Positions 17,661 to 25,381 of a stretch of 64,000 nt of DNA are shown here, piece after piece. A program made the position numbers and the translations under genes. This stretch comes from Marasmitruncus massiliensis. GTDB taxonomy: Bacteria > Bacillota > Clostridia > Oscillospirales > Ruminococcaceae. Below the pieces are notes generated by a model. It saw nothing but the letters and a program-made list of their open reading frames with translations, did not search any database and was not told the origin of the DNA. How positions within the stretch are numbered: the stretch's first letter is position 1; each line of letters begins with the position of its first letter. The stretch lies in the NCBI RefSeq assembly GCF_900186535.1, contig NZ_FYDE01000004.1, forward strand, positions 620,001-684,000. The letters are read 5' to 3'.

Positions 17661-18369
17661 AAATCGTCTTTTCCAGTTCTTTTTTCAGCTTTTTAATAAT
17701 CCGTTTCTCCAGACGCGATATATAAGACTGGGAAATCCCGATAATATCGGCCACTTCTTTTTGCGTTTTTTCTTCCGTTCCCATAAGGCCGAACCTCAGC
17801 TTCATAATCGTCTGTTCCCGTTCCCCCAGACGGTTTACCGCATTGAGCAGCAAATTTTTTTCCGCTTCATCCTCAATCGGACGATTGATGCTGTCGGCTT
17901 CCGTTCCGAGAATATCCGAAAGCAGCAGTTCGTTTCCATCCCAGTCGATGTTCAAGGGCTCGTCAATTGAGATTTCATTTTTATGGTTCTGATTTTTCCG
18001 CAGATGCATCAGAATCTCATTTTCAATACATCTGGACGCATAGGTAGCTAGTTTAATATTTTTCTGCGGACAGAACGTATTGACGGCTTTAATCAACCCA
18101 ATGGTGCCGATCGAAATTAAATCCTCCACGCAGATGCCGGTGGATTCAAATTTTTTGGCAATGTACACCACCAGCCGCAGATTATGTACGGTCAGCGTTT
18201 CTTTGGCGGACTCGTCGTGCGCTTCCAGCCTGAGAAATACAAGCTTTTCTTCTTCTTTGGAAAGCGGAGCGGGCAGGGTTTCAGGCCCGTTTATGTAAAA
18301 AATCCGTCGGAGCCTCAGCCGCAGGAGCAGACTTTCCAGCAGCAGTTTCCATTTTAGAACCCATTGCAT
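17659..18369 (-). CDS. sigE: RNA polymerase sporulation sigma factor SigE (pro-sigma-E)
   Basis: Directs early mother-cell transcription during sporulation. The 236-residue protein has a basic, hydrophobic pro-sequence (residues 1 to about 28) that SpoIIGA removes. Sigma region 2 follows ([48 protein letters not shown]), then region 4 with a helix-turn-helix ([20 protein letters not shown]). The start at 18369 has a GGGAAAGGGT RBS about 7 nt upstream. It lies 80 bp downstream of spoIIGA, so both are one operon, as in all spore-formers with this module. Confidence 0.96.
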   Translation of the reverse strand: MQWVLKWKLLLESLLLRLRLRRIFYINGPETLPAPLSKEEEKLVFLRLEAHDESAKETLTVHNLRLVVYIAKKFESTGICVEDLISIGTIGLIKAVNTFCPQKNIKLATYASRCIENEILMHLRKNQNHKNEISIDEPLNIDWDGNELLLSDILGTEADSINRPIEDEAEKNLLLNAVNRLGEREQTIMKLRFGLMGTEEKTQKEVADIIGISQSYISRLEKRIIKKLKKELEKTI

Positions 18370-18449
18370 TACAAACACCCTTTCCCTTTATGTAAAAATG
18401 CCGTTCATTATTGTTCGGACAAATAGCACTGCGCTTTTCAGGCAGGGGT

Positions 18450-19262
18450 TTATCCGCGGTCAACCAGCTGGGGGTTCAGCAGCGCCTGATATTCCCCATG
18501 AATCGGTTCCCTGCTGGCTGCTATGTAAACATCCGAGGTTCTTGTTTGCAGATTCTCCCCGGAAATCGAAACCTCGTCCGGGCGGAAGCCACGCAAAGCG
18601 CCCTGTCCGGTAACGGTAAAGCAGGGGATCACGCGGTAACGGGTTTCCTCCGAAGGGGCGATGCGGCTCGCAAGCTCTTTATCGCAGACAATGACCGGCG
18701 CGCCGGAAAAAGGCTCTTTCAACTGGCAGCCGGTATCGGCCAGCCCCTTCATGGCAAGTGTTTTGCCGTTTACCATGACCGATACGTTATATAACTTTTT
18801 TTCACTTGTGCGGCTGAACAGCAGCCGTTCAAATAAAAGCAGCAGAAAATAGGCGGCCGTTGTTGTGGCAAGCAGCATAAGCATGGAAATGTCGAAATAG
18901 ACAATACCGTTGTAAAACAGGACATTGAGCGGTTTGATCAGGTAGGAAACCGCAAGCAGAATGCCGGCAAACAGGAAACTGACGGAGAGCAGAACAAACA
19001 GAGACTTGGCCAGCCGTTTCCATGACTGGCAGCCGAAAGCCGCAGCGGCCATCGCGCCCGACAAAAAGATTTTATAAAAGAGCTGGAACCACCATCCGAT
19101 GTAGGGCAGAAAAATAATCAGCGAGCCTGCCGCCCCAAGAAGAGCGGAAAGGCAGGCCCGTTTTCGGCTTAAAATAATGCCTAAAATTTTGCCGGAAGCC
19201 AATATGATCAGAAGATTGATGATATAATTCACCACAACCAGAACATCTGCATAAACTGTCAT
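18450..19262 (-). CDS. spoIIGA: Sigma-E processing peptidase SpoIIGA
   Basis: Membrane aspartic protease that cleaves pro-sigma-E after a signal from the forespore. The N-terminal half (about residues 1-150) contains about five hydrophobic helices. The C-terminal half is the protease domain with the single catalytic motif LADTGCQL (D176-T177-G178), since SpoIIGA acts as a dimer. At 270 residues it is slightly shorter than the roughly 300-residue Bacillus protein. Promoter sequences upstream have the unusual spoIIG architecture (see 19304-19338). Confidence 0.94.
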   Translation of the reverse strand: MTVYADVLVVVNYIINLLIILASGKILGIILSRKRACLSALLGAAGSLIIFLPYIGWWFQLFYKIFLSGAMAAAAFGCQSWKRLAKSLFVLLSVSFLFAGILLAVSYLIKPLNVLFYNGIVYFDISMLMLLATTTAAYFLLLLFERLLFSRTSEKKLYNVSVMVNGKTLAMKGLADTGCQLKEPFSGAPVIVCDKELASRIAPSEETRYRVIPCFTVTGQGALRGFRPDEVSISGENLQTRTSDVYIAASREPIHGEYQALLNPQLVDRG

Positions 19263-19303
19263 GTCAAAACACCGCTTTCCAGAAGAGGAAGTCCTCGGTC
19301 TTT

Positions 19304-19338
19304 ATTATAGGAAAGGGACAAGTTTTGTTTGTGTCGAA
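19304..19338 (-). promoter_or_regulatory. spoIIG-type promoter with 22-bp spacer and overlapping 0A box
   Basis: Reading the minus strand: TCGACA (19337-19332, five of six matches to TTGACA), a 22-bp spacer and a perfect TATAAT (19309-19304). The plus strand over the -35 reads TGTCGAA (19332-19338), the exact Spo0A box. In Bacillus subtilis the spoIIG promoter is known for this same 22-bp spacing and for a 0A box overlapping the -35. A weaker box-like TTGCGAA lies at 19360-19366. Confidence 0.75.
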
Positions 19339-19360
19339 AAAGCGTGGCTTAAAAGATTCT

Positions 19361-19391
19361 TGCGAACCTCAAACACACGGCATGCATACTA
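19361..19391 (+). promoter_or_regulatory. Candidate forespore (sigma-F/G) promoter for the Cys-rich gene
   Basis: CATACTA (19385-19391) matches the sigma-G -10 consensus CATnHTA. TGCGAA (19361-19366) is 18 bp upstream and matches the -35 only partly. The site is 72 bp before the Cys-rich gene, and transcription could run on into sigG. Confidence 0.45.
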
Positions 19392-19463
19392 TGAAAAAGA
19401 ACGGCACATGGCGCTGCCGTGTCAGGTATACATTTATTTTTAAGACAAAAGGTGTGATAATTC

Positions 19464-19718
19464 ATGGCTTGCTGTAACAACAGATACTGCAATTACAGAT
19501 GTGCGGTCCCTGGCTGCGGCTCTAAGGAGAATTGCATTAGATGCAAAAACAGCTGGTATCCAATTGTGGACACGGAATCCGTCGAGCGTAGAATGAGGAT
19601 GTGCTGCGATCAGGGTGGCTGCTGCGGAATGTTTCCGGTGGATTGCAGAAATACGTACTGGCCGTCTTTCTCTCACCCCCGTTGGCTCTGCTGCAAAGAT
19701 CTGTATTGCGCGCGTTAA
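19464..19718 (+). CDS. Small cysteine-rich protein of unknown function
   Basis: 84 residues with 15 cysteines (18%), many in CC pairs (for example MACCNNRYCNYRC, MCCDQGGCC and WLCCKDLYC), plus several aromatic and Arg residues. There is no signal peptide or membrane segment. AAAGGTG lies a few bases before ATG 19464. I do not recognise a family. It sits between spoIIGA and sigG behind a forespore-like promoter element, which suggests a role in sporulation, such as a disulfide-cross-linked or metal-binding spore protein; this is inference from context. The frame's unusual composition makes a chance frame unlikely but not impossible. Confidence 0.6.
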   Translation: MACCNNRYCNYRCAVPGCGSKENCIRCKNSWYPIVDTESVERRMRMCCDQGGCCGMFPVDCRNTYWPSFSHPRWLCCKDLYCAR

Positions 19719-19738
19719 AGAACCACGCGTTTGTGAGG

Positions 19739-19774
19739 CACAATAAGCCGGCGGTAAAACGCCGGCTTATTGTG
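19739..19774. terminator. Perfect 15-bp hairpin without T tract, between the Cys-rich gene and sigG
   Basis: CACAATAAGCCGGCG (19739-19753) pairs with 19760-19774 around a GTAAAA loop. No T run follows, so termination may be partial, leaving read-through into sigG. Confidence 0.55.
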
Positions 19775-19836
19775 TGCGCAATGCAAAATCGATGCCGGAT
19801 TCTTTCAATGGGTAATTATTGGAAAGAGCTCGGTTT

Positions 19837-19867
19837 TGCATGTTTGATGATACCCGCGCCCATACTA
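19837..19867 (+). promoter_or_regulatory. Sigma-G-type promoter immediately upstream of sigG
   Basis: TGCATG (19837-19842) contains GCATG, a full match to the sigma-G -35 GYATR. An 18-bp spacer leads to CATACTA (19861-19867), a full match to CATnHTA. The predicted transcript starts about 30 nt before the sigG GTG. Autoregulation by sigma-G is established in Bacillus subtilis. Confidence 0.65.
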
Positions 19868-19903
19868 ATTTCTGAAAAGAAAATAGAAAACGGGGTGCGG
19901 GAC

Positions 19904-20674
19904 GTGTATATCAATAAGGTTGAAATTTGCGGGGTAAATACGTCTAAGCTAAAAGTGCTGAAGGAGAAGGAGAAGATAGAATTACTTCGGCGGATTCGGG
20001 CGGGCGACAATGCCGCCCGAGAGGAAATGATCAACGGAAACCTGCGGCTGGTGCTCTCGGTGGTGCAGAAATTCACAAACCGCGGTGAAAATCTGGACGA
20101 CCTTTTTCAGGTAGGGTGCATCGGGCTGATCAAAGCGATCGACAATTTCGATCCGAACCAGAATGTACGCTTTTCCACCTATGGCGTTCCCATGATTATC
20201 GGTGAAATCCGCCGCCATCTCAGGGATAACAACTCGGTACGTGTCAGCCGTTCCATGAGAGATATGGCTTATAAAGCCATGCAGGCAAAGGAAGCACTTG
20301 TAAACCGCAATGCAAGGGAGCCTACCATCGATGAAATTGCCGAAGAAATGGGTGTTAATAAAGAGAATGTCGTTTTAGCGCTTGAGGCAATTGTGGAGCC
20401 GATGTCGCTTTATGAACCGGTCTATTCGGATGGCGGAGATACCATTTACGTAATGGATCAGGTCGGAGATAAAAACGGCGAAAACGATTGGATGGATGAA
20501 ATCGCAATCCGGGAAGCAATGAAAAATCTGGGGGAACGTGAGAAAAAGATCCTTACTCTGCGTTTTTTTGTTGGTAAAACCCAGATGGAAGTGGCGCAGG
20601 AAATCGGTATTTCGCAGGCGCAGGTGTCCAGATTGGAAAAGGGTGCGCTTGATTGGATCAAAAAACATTTATAA
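19904..20674 (+). CDS. sigG: RNA polymerase sporulation sigma factor SigG
   Basis: Late forespore-specific sigma factor. From GTG 19904 it has 256 residues and begins MYINKVEICGVNTSKLK, the conserved SigG N-terminus (NKVEICGV). Region 2 (NLRLVLSVVQKF, DDLFQVGCIGLIKAIDNFD, FSTYGVPMIIGEIRRHLRD), region 3 and region 4 (EVAQEIGISQAQVSRLEKGAL) are all present. The frame stays open upstream, but those residues are not family-like. Unlike Bacillus, sigG is not downstream of sigE on the same strand but divergent from spoIIGA-sigE. Confidence 0.95.
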   Translation: MYINKVEICGVNTSKLKVLKEKEKIELLRRIRAGDNAAREEMINGNLRLVLSVVQKFTNRGENLDDLFQVGCIGLIKAIDNFDPNQNVRFSTYGVPMIIGEIRRHLRDNNSVRVSRSMRDMAYKAMQAKEALVNRNAREPTIDEIAEEMGVNKENVVLALEAIVEPMSLYEPVYSDGGDTIYVMDQVGDKNGENDWMDEIAIREAMKNLGEREKKILTLRFFVGKTQMEVAQEIGISQAQVSRLEKGALDWIKKHL

Positions 20675-20676
20675 AT

Positions 20677-20720
20677 ACAGCAGCGGCCACCTTTTCGGGC
20701 GGCCGCTGCTGTTGCTATTT
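20677..20720. terminator. Hairpin terminator between convergent sigG and the NSS symporter gene
   Basis: ACAGCAGCGGCC (20677-20688) pairs with GGCCGCTGCTGT (20701-20712). A T-rich stretch follows on the plus strand. Confidence 0.82.
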
Positions 20721-20732
20721 TGTGATTTAGGC

Positions 20733-22130
20733 CTATGCAAATATCGCGGTCAACTGTTCCAAAAGATGAAATTTTTCGTTATAACCTTGCACAAAAATAT
20801 ACAGGACAATGACGGGCAGGATATAAGAGACATAAATACGGGTCCATGCCGGGAACCGGATGCCGTTTCCGGTGTCCGCTTCCTTCAGAAAATTCTTCCA
20901 CCCCCAGCCATAGCGGGAAGTGCAGAATGCCAGATAAACCAGGGAACCCAGCGGCAGCAGGTTGCTGCTTACAATAAAGTCCTCAAGGTCCTGAATATTG
21001 GTGCCGGCGCCCAGCGGCTGAATACTGCTCCAGAGATTGAAACCGAGCACACATGGGATAGATAGAACAATAATAAGAACAGTATTGATCAGAACGGTTT
21101 TCCGGCGGGACCAGCCCCACAGGTCCATCCCGAAAGACACAATGTTTTCAAACACTGCAATGACGGTGGAAAGCGCGGCAAACGTCATAAAGATGAAGAA
21201 AAGAGCCCCGAAAATACGGCCGCCCGTCATAACATTAAAAATGTTGGGAAGCGTAACAAAAACAAGCCCGGGTCCCTGACCGGGGTCCATGCCGAACGCC
21301 GAACAGGCGGGGAAAATAATCAGTCCCGCCATCAGCGCAACACCGGTATCCAGCAGTGTAATGCTGATGGATTCCCCGGTGAGTGAACGTTCCTTGCCGA
21401 TATAACTGCCGAAAATTGCCATCGCGCCGATTCCGAGGCTCAGCGTAAAAAATGCCTGCCCCATTGCGGCAAAGATCACAGTGGAGATTCCCTGCTCCGC
21501 CATTTTGCCAAAGTCGGGCAGCAGATAGAACCGCAGCCCGTCACCGGCCCCCGGCAGGGTCACCGCTCTCAGGACAAGGACAATCATCACCAGGAACAGG
21601 CACCCCATCATTGCTTTTGTGATCCGTTCCACACCGTTTTGAAGGCCGAGCGAGCAGATGCCGAACCCGATCAGCACCACGGCAACCATCCAGAAGGCCA
21701 TAAGCCCCGGCCGGGCAAGCATATTGCCGAATACCGAAGCAACCTCGTCCGGTGTTTTGCCGACAAACTCGCCCGTCGCTGTTTTCAGAAAATAGATGAT
21801 CATCCAGCCGCCGACCGTGGTATAGAACATCATCAGCATGTAGTTGCCGAGCATCGCGCCATAACCGTACAGGTGCCACCGCGTACCCTTTGGCTCCAGC
21901 ACGCGGAAGGAGAGCGCCGCGCTTTTCTGGCTGGCACGTCCCACAGAAAATTCCATGACCATAATCGGAAGCCCCAAAACCAATAGGAAGAATAGATAAA
22001 TCAGCACAAAAGCGGCGCCGCCGTACTGTCCCGTAATATAGGGGAACCTCCACACGTTGCCCAGCCCGATGGCACAGCCCGCCGATATCAGCAGAAAGCC
22101 CAGCCGGGAAGCAAATTTCTCTCGCTGCAA
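20733..22130 (-). CDS. Sodium-dependent transporter of the neurotransmitter:sodium symporter (NSS) family
   Basis: LeuT-like amino-acid/Na+ symporter of 465 residues with about 11-12 hydrophobic helices. The family signature SRLGFLLISAGCAIGLGNVWRFPY is at the N-terminus (helix 1, with the unwound GLGNVWRFP) and GGAAFVLIYL lies in helix 2. I place the start at TTG 22130 (MQREKFASR), which has GTGAGG 8 nt upstream; a GTG at 22139 would lie almost on that RBS. The substrate is unknown, likely an amino acid such as tryptophan or alanine. It interrupts the expected sigG-ymxH neighbourhood on the opposite strand. Confidence 0.92.
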   Translation of the reverse strand: MQREKFASRLGFLLISAGCAIGLGNVWRFPYITGQYGGAAFVLIYLFFLLVLGLPIMVMEFSVGRASQKSAALSFRVLEPKGTRWHLYGYGAMLGNYMLMMFYTTVGGWMIIYFLKTATGEFVGKTPDEVASVFGNMLARPGLMAFWMVAVVLIGFGICSLGLQNGVERITKAMMGCLFLVMIVLVLRAVTLPGAGDGLRFYLLPDFGKMAEQGISTVIFAAMGQAFFTLSLGIGAMAIFGSYIGKERSLTGESISITLLDTGVALMAGLIIFPACSAFGMDPGQGPGLVFVTLPNIFNVMTGGRIFGALFFIFMTFAALSTVIAVFENIVSFGMDLWGWSRRKTVLINTVLIIVLSIPCVLGFNLWSSIQPLGAGTNIQDLEDFIVSSNLLPLGSLVYLAFCTSRYGWGWKNFLKEADTGNGIRFPAWTRIYVSYILPVIVLYIFVQGYNEKFHLLEQLTAIFA

Positions 22131-22276
22131 AATAAACACCTCACATTTGATTTACGTGCGCGTCTGCGCCGCATTACACACCATAAGTTTGCACAACGGG
22201 AACTAAAATATCTTACCTTTCTTTTGCGGGAAAGTCAATCACGGGAGATCATCCGGTCTATTTTGCATTGCCGAGG

Positions 22277-22284
22277 CATACAGT
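22277..22284 (+). promoter_or_regulatory. Candidate sigma-E -10 element upstream of ymxH
   Basis: CATACAGT matches the sigma-E -10 consensus CATACAnT at all fixed positions and lies 42 bp before the gene. The region about 14 bp upstream (TCTATTTT) is only a weak match to the sigma-E -35. Confidence 0.38.
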
Positions 22285-22325
22285 ATAGATACTCGTGAGT
22301 TCTGCGCAATGGAGGAGGGGACGCG

Positions 22326-22625
22326 ATGTACTGCAGGATCAGTGATCTGAGAAGCAAATTTGTCATCAATGTCCGCAACGGTGTGAAGCTGGGCTATGTT
22401 TCTGACGTGGAGCTGGATACCGTAACGGCGACGGCTTCCGCGCTTGTCATCAGAGGAAGGCTGCGCCTGCTTGGTTTGCTGGGGCGGGAAGACGATATTG
22501 TGATCCGGTGGGACGACATCGAAGTCATCGGTGAGGACACCATCCTGGTGAACCATACGCTGCCCGCTCCCGGAGAGAACCGTAAACGCGGGCAGGGATG
22601 GCTTCATATTCTCACAGAAGACTAA
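22326..22625 (+). CDS. YlmC/YmxH-family sporulation protein (PRC-barrel)
   Basis: 99 residues. MYCRISDLRSKFVINVRNG, VSDVELD and GLLGREDDIVIRWDDIEVIGEDTILV are the YlmC/YmxH PRC-barrel fold. Members are conserved near sporulation genes (often right after sigG in Clostridia), but the molecular function is not established. A strong RBS (GGAGGAGGGG) precedes ATG 22326. A sigma-E-like -10 upstream fits mother-cell expression; this is inference. Confidence 0.88.
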   Translation: MYCRISDLRSKFVINVRNGVKLGYVSDVELDTVTATASALVIRGRLRLLGLLGREDDIVIRWDDIEVIGEDTILVNHTLPAPGENRKRGQGWLHILTED

Positions 22626-22649
22626 ATGCGCCGGAATGCAAATTTCCGC

Positions 22650-22678
22650 TTGCATTTTTATCTCTTTTGTGCTATTAT
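22650..22678 (+). promoter_or_regulatory. Promoter for rpsB-tsf
   Basis: TTGCAT (22650-22655), a 17-bp spacer and TATTAT (22673-22678). Confidence 0.7.
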
Positions 22679-22685
22679 TATCCGG

Positions 22686-22804
22686 CTGATGGATTGATTC
22701 AGCAGAACACACACCGTGCGATTGTCTTGTCGGTGTCCCGCGTGGGATGATAAGGCGAGCTTGAAGCAGGGTGGCGGAAAATAACCGAAAGAGAGGAATT
22801 TATC
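22686..22804 (+). promoter_or_regulatory. Long 5' leader of rpsB, possible autoregulatory structure
   Basis: About 120 nt of GC-rich untranslated RNA lie between the predicted start site and ATG 22805, with self-complementary segments such as GTCCCGCGTGGGAT. S2 leaders that bind the protein product are known in bacteria; whether this one matches a known leader class needs a covariance-model search. Confidence 0.35.
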
Positions 22805-23551
22805 ATGGGCGTAGTATCTATGAAACAATTATTGGAGGCCGGCGTTCATTTCGGACATCAGACCAGAAGATGGAACCCGAAAATGGCGCGCTATATCTTT
22901 ACGGAGAGAAACGGCATCTATATCATCGACCTTCAGAAAACCGTAAAGAAACTGGACGAGGCTTATATGTTTGTCCGTGACCTTGCAGCGAACGGCGGCA
23001 ATGTCCTGTTTGTCGGCACCAAGAAGCAGGCGGGCGATTCTGTCCGCGAAGAAGCAACCCGCGCCGGCGCATACTTTGTAAATGCAAGATGGCTCGGCGG
23101 CATGCTGACCAACTTCAAGACCATCCGCCGCAGAATTGAACGGCTTGCACAGCTGCGCAAAATGGAAGAGGACGGCACGTTTGAGCTTCTGCCGAAAAAA
23201 GAGGTCAGCAAGCTGAACCTTGAAATTGAAAAACTCGAAAAATTCCTGGGCGGCATCAAGGACATGAAGAAACTCCCGGCTGCTCTGTTTATCGTTGATC
23301 CGAGAAAAGAAAAGATTGCTGTTGCGGAAGCTCATAAACTGGGCATCCCCATTGTGGCGATTGTTGATACCAACTGCGACCCCGATGAAATCGACTATGT
23401 GATTCCCGGCAACGACGACGCGATCCGTGCCGTCAAGTTGCTGTCTGCGACAATGGCTGACGCGATCATTGAAGGCAGACAGGGGAGCACCGCTGTGGCT
23501 GAAGAAGAAGCCGCCGCGAAAGAAGAGGAAACCGAAGAGGCTGCTCAGTAA
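22805..23551 (+). CDS. rpsB: 30S ribosomal protein S2
   Basis: 248 residues. [27 protein letters not shown] is the universal S2 N-terminus, and [33 protein letters not shown] and [30 protein letters not shown] follow. The acidic Ala/Glu-rich C-tail is normal. ATG 22805 has AGAGAGGAA upstream. It pairs with tsf 36 bp downstream, the universal order. Confidence 0.98.
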   Translation: MGVVSMKQLLEAGVHFGHQTRRWNPKMARYIFTERNGIYIIDLQKTVKKLDEAYMFVRDLAANGGNVLFVGTKKQAGDSVREEATRAGAYFVNARWLGGMLTNFKTIRRRIERLAQLRKMEEDGTFELLPKKEVSKLNLEIEKLEKFLGGIKDMKKLPAALFIVDPRKEKIAVAEAHKLGIPIVAIVDTNCDPDEIDYVIPGNDDAIRAVKLLSATMADAIIEGRQGSTAVAEEEAAAKEEETEEAAQ

Positions 23552-23587
23552 TCTTACCGGAAGAAAAAACGATACGGAGGAATTAAA

Positions 23588-24508
23588 ATGGCATTTACCG
23601 CGAAGGATGTACAGTCCCTCAGAGAAAAAACCGGAGTCGGCATGATGGAATGCAAAAAGGCGCTTTCCGCATCCGACGGCGATATGGATAAAGCAATTGA
23701 AATCCTCAGAGAGAAAGGCCTCGCCGCCGCTGCCAAGAAATCCGGCAGAATTGCTGCCGAAGGCGTTGTTCTGGCGACTGTGGATGAAGCCACGAAAGTC
23801 GGCGTAGTCATCGAAGTCAACTCCGAGACGGATTTTGTTGCAAAAAATGAAAAATTTATGGAGTTCGTTGAGTCCTGTGCCAGGACTGTCGCGGCCAAGA
23901 AACCCGCCGACGTGGACGCGCTGCTGAAACTGCCTGCGGTCGGCCTGAATATGACCGTCGAAGAAGAACTGCGCGATAAGATCCTGACCATCGGCGAAAA
24001 CATGAAGATTCGCCGCTTCGCGTATGCGGAAGGAACTGTCTGCACCTATGTGCACGGCGGCGGCCGCATCGGCGTCATGGTCAGCTTCGACACCGACCTT
24101 GCCGGCAAGGCCGAGTTCCAGGATTACGCGAAGGATGTCGCGATGCAGATTGCCGCGATCAATCCGCTTTATCTGGATGAAACCGCTGTTCCCGCTGAAG
24201 TGATTGAGAAAGAAAAAGAAATTCTCACTGTTCAGATTGCAAACGATGAAAAGCTCAAGAATAAGCCCGCTCAGATCATTGCAAAAATGGTCGAAGGCAG
24301 AGTCGGCAAGTATTACAAGGAAAACTGCCTTGTTGAGCAGCAGTTCGTAAAGAACGGCGACATCACAGTTGGCCAGTATACTGCCGAAACCGCCAAAAAT
24401 CTCGGCGGTTCCATTAAAATCACCGGGTTTGTCCGCTATGAAAAAGGCGAAGGCCTTGAAAAGAGAGAGGACAACTTTGCTGATGAAGTTGCCGGAATGA
24501 TTAAATAA
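23588..24508 (+). CDS. tsf: Translation elongation factor Ts
   Basis: Nucleotide-exchange factor for EF-Tu. The 306-residue protein has the UBA-like N-terminal domain (VQSLREKTGVGMMECKKALSAS), the TDFVAKNEKF signature near residue 82, and the two core repeats ending with the C-terminal helix. RBS ACGGAGGAA precedes ATG 23588. A strong terminator closes the rpsB-tsf operon. Confidence 0.98.
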   Translation: MAFTAKDVQSLREKTGVGMMECKKALSASDGDMDKAIEILREKGLAAAAKKSGRIAAEGVVLATVDEATKVGVVIEVNSETDFVAKNEKFMEFVESCARTVAAKKPADVDALLKLPAVGLNMTVEEELRDKILTIGENMKIRRFAYAEGTVCTYVHGGGRIGVMVSFDTDLAGKAEFQDYAKDVAMQIAAINPLYLDETAVPAEVIEKEKEILTVQIANDEKLKNKPAQIIAKMVEGRVGKYYKENCLVEQQFVKNGDITVGQYTAETAKNLGGSIKITGFVRYEKGEGLEKREDNFADEVAGMIK

Positions 24509-24521
24509 GCGGTATTTTATG

Positions 24522-24553
24522 AAAGCCCGCCGGGGTTTCCCGGCGGGCTTTTT
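24522..24553 (+). terminator. Terminator after tsf
   Basis: AAAGCCCGCCGGG pairs with CCCGGCGGGCTTT (13 bp, GTTT loop), then TTTTTC. Confidence 0.95.
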
Positions 24554-24577
24554 CTGATGAGAATCTGCCGATTGGTC

Positions 24578-24606
24578 TTTACTTTATTTTCTGGTTATTG
24601 TAAAAT
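24578..24606 (+). promoter_or_regulatory. Candidate promoter for the pyrH-polC gene run
   Basis: TTTACT (24578-24583), a 17-bp spacer and TAAAAT (24601-24606) in an AT-rich segment 60 bp before pyrH. Other overlapping AT-rich hexamers make the exact choice uncertain. Confidence 0.5.
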
Positions 24607-24665
24607 ATATAAGATATAAGCACAAAATGAAAGTAGTCTGATTTTCATATATCTGGAGGTTGAAA

Positions 24666-25379
24666 ATGCCTATTCAATATCGACGCATACTCTTAAAACT
24701 CAGCGGCGAGGCGCTTGCCGGCAGTAAAAAATTTGGAATTGACTACGATGTGGTATCCGCTATCTGCAGAAGTATTCAGAAAAGTGTGGAGATGGGTGCC
24801 CAGATCGGAATTGTTGTCGGTGGCGGGAATTTTTTCCGCGGGCGCAGCAGCGGGCAAATGCAGGACAGAACCCGCGCGGACCACATGGGAATGCTCGCTA
24901 CCGTTATGAACGCGCTGGCGATTGCGGACGGGCTGGAAGCCCTGAATGTGCCGGTGCGCGTGCAGACCGCGATCACGATGCAGCAGATTGCGGAGCCGTA
25001 TATCCGCAACCGGGCAATCCGCCACCTTGAAAAAGGGCGCGTCGTCATTTTCGGCTGCGGGACGGGCAACCCGTTTTTCTCGACCGATACCGCGTCTGCG
25101 CTTCGTGCCGCTGAAATTGAGGCGGATATTATGATGAAGGCCACGATGGTGGACGGCGTTTATGACCGCGACCCGAACCGTTTTGCGGACGCGGTAAAAT
25201 ATGATGAGATTTCCTTCCAGGAGATTCTGGAGAAACAGCTTGGTGTGATGGACAGCACCGCGGCAGCCCTCTGCAAGGAAAACCATATCCCTGTGCTTGT
25301 GTTTAGTCTTTCCGATTCCGACCACATTGTGGAAGCAATCGAAGGCAAAAATATTGGAACAATCGTTAAGGAGGCATAA
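24666..25379 (+). CDS. pyrH: UMP kinase
   Basis: Phosphorylates UMP in pyrimidine synthesis; hexameric amino-acid-kinase fold. The 237-residue protein carries [41 protein letters not shown] and the ATP-site [11 protein letters not shown]-like segment ([14 protein letters not shown]). ATG 24666 is used, just after CTGGAGGT (24653-24660). It is 2 bp from frr, the standard order after tsf. Confidence 0.97.
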   Translation: MPIQYRRILLKLSGEALAGSKKFGIDYDVVSAICRSIQKSVEMGAQIGIVVGGGNFFRGRSSGQMQDRTRADHMGMLATVMNALAIADGLEALNVPVRVQTAITMQQIAEPYIRNRAIRHLEKGRVVIFGCGTGNPFFSTDTASALRAAEIEADIMMKATMVDGVYDRDPNRFADAVKYDEISFQEILEKQLGVMDSTAAALCKENHIPVLVFSLSDSDHIVEAIEGKNIGTIVKEA

Positions 25380-25381
25380 TC

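Noticed and set aside
19261-19443. A 60-codon plus-strand frame starting at the spoIIGA 5' end
   Set aside because: It overlaps the spoIIG promoter, has no RBS and no family-like sequence.
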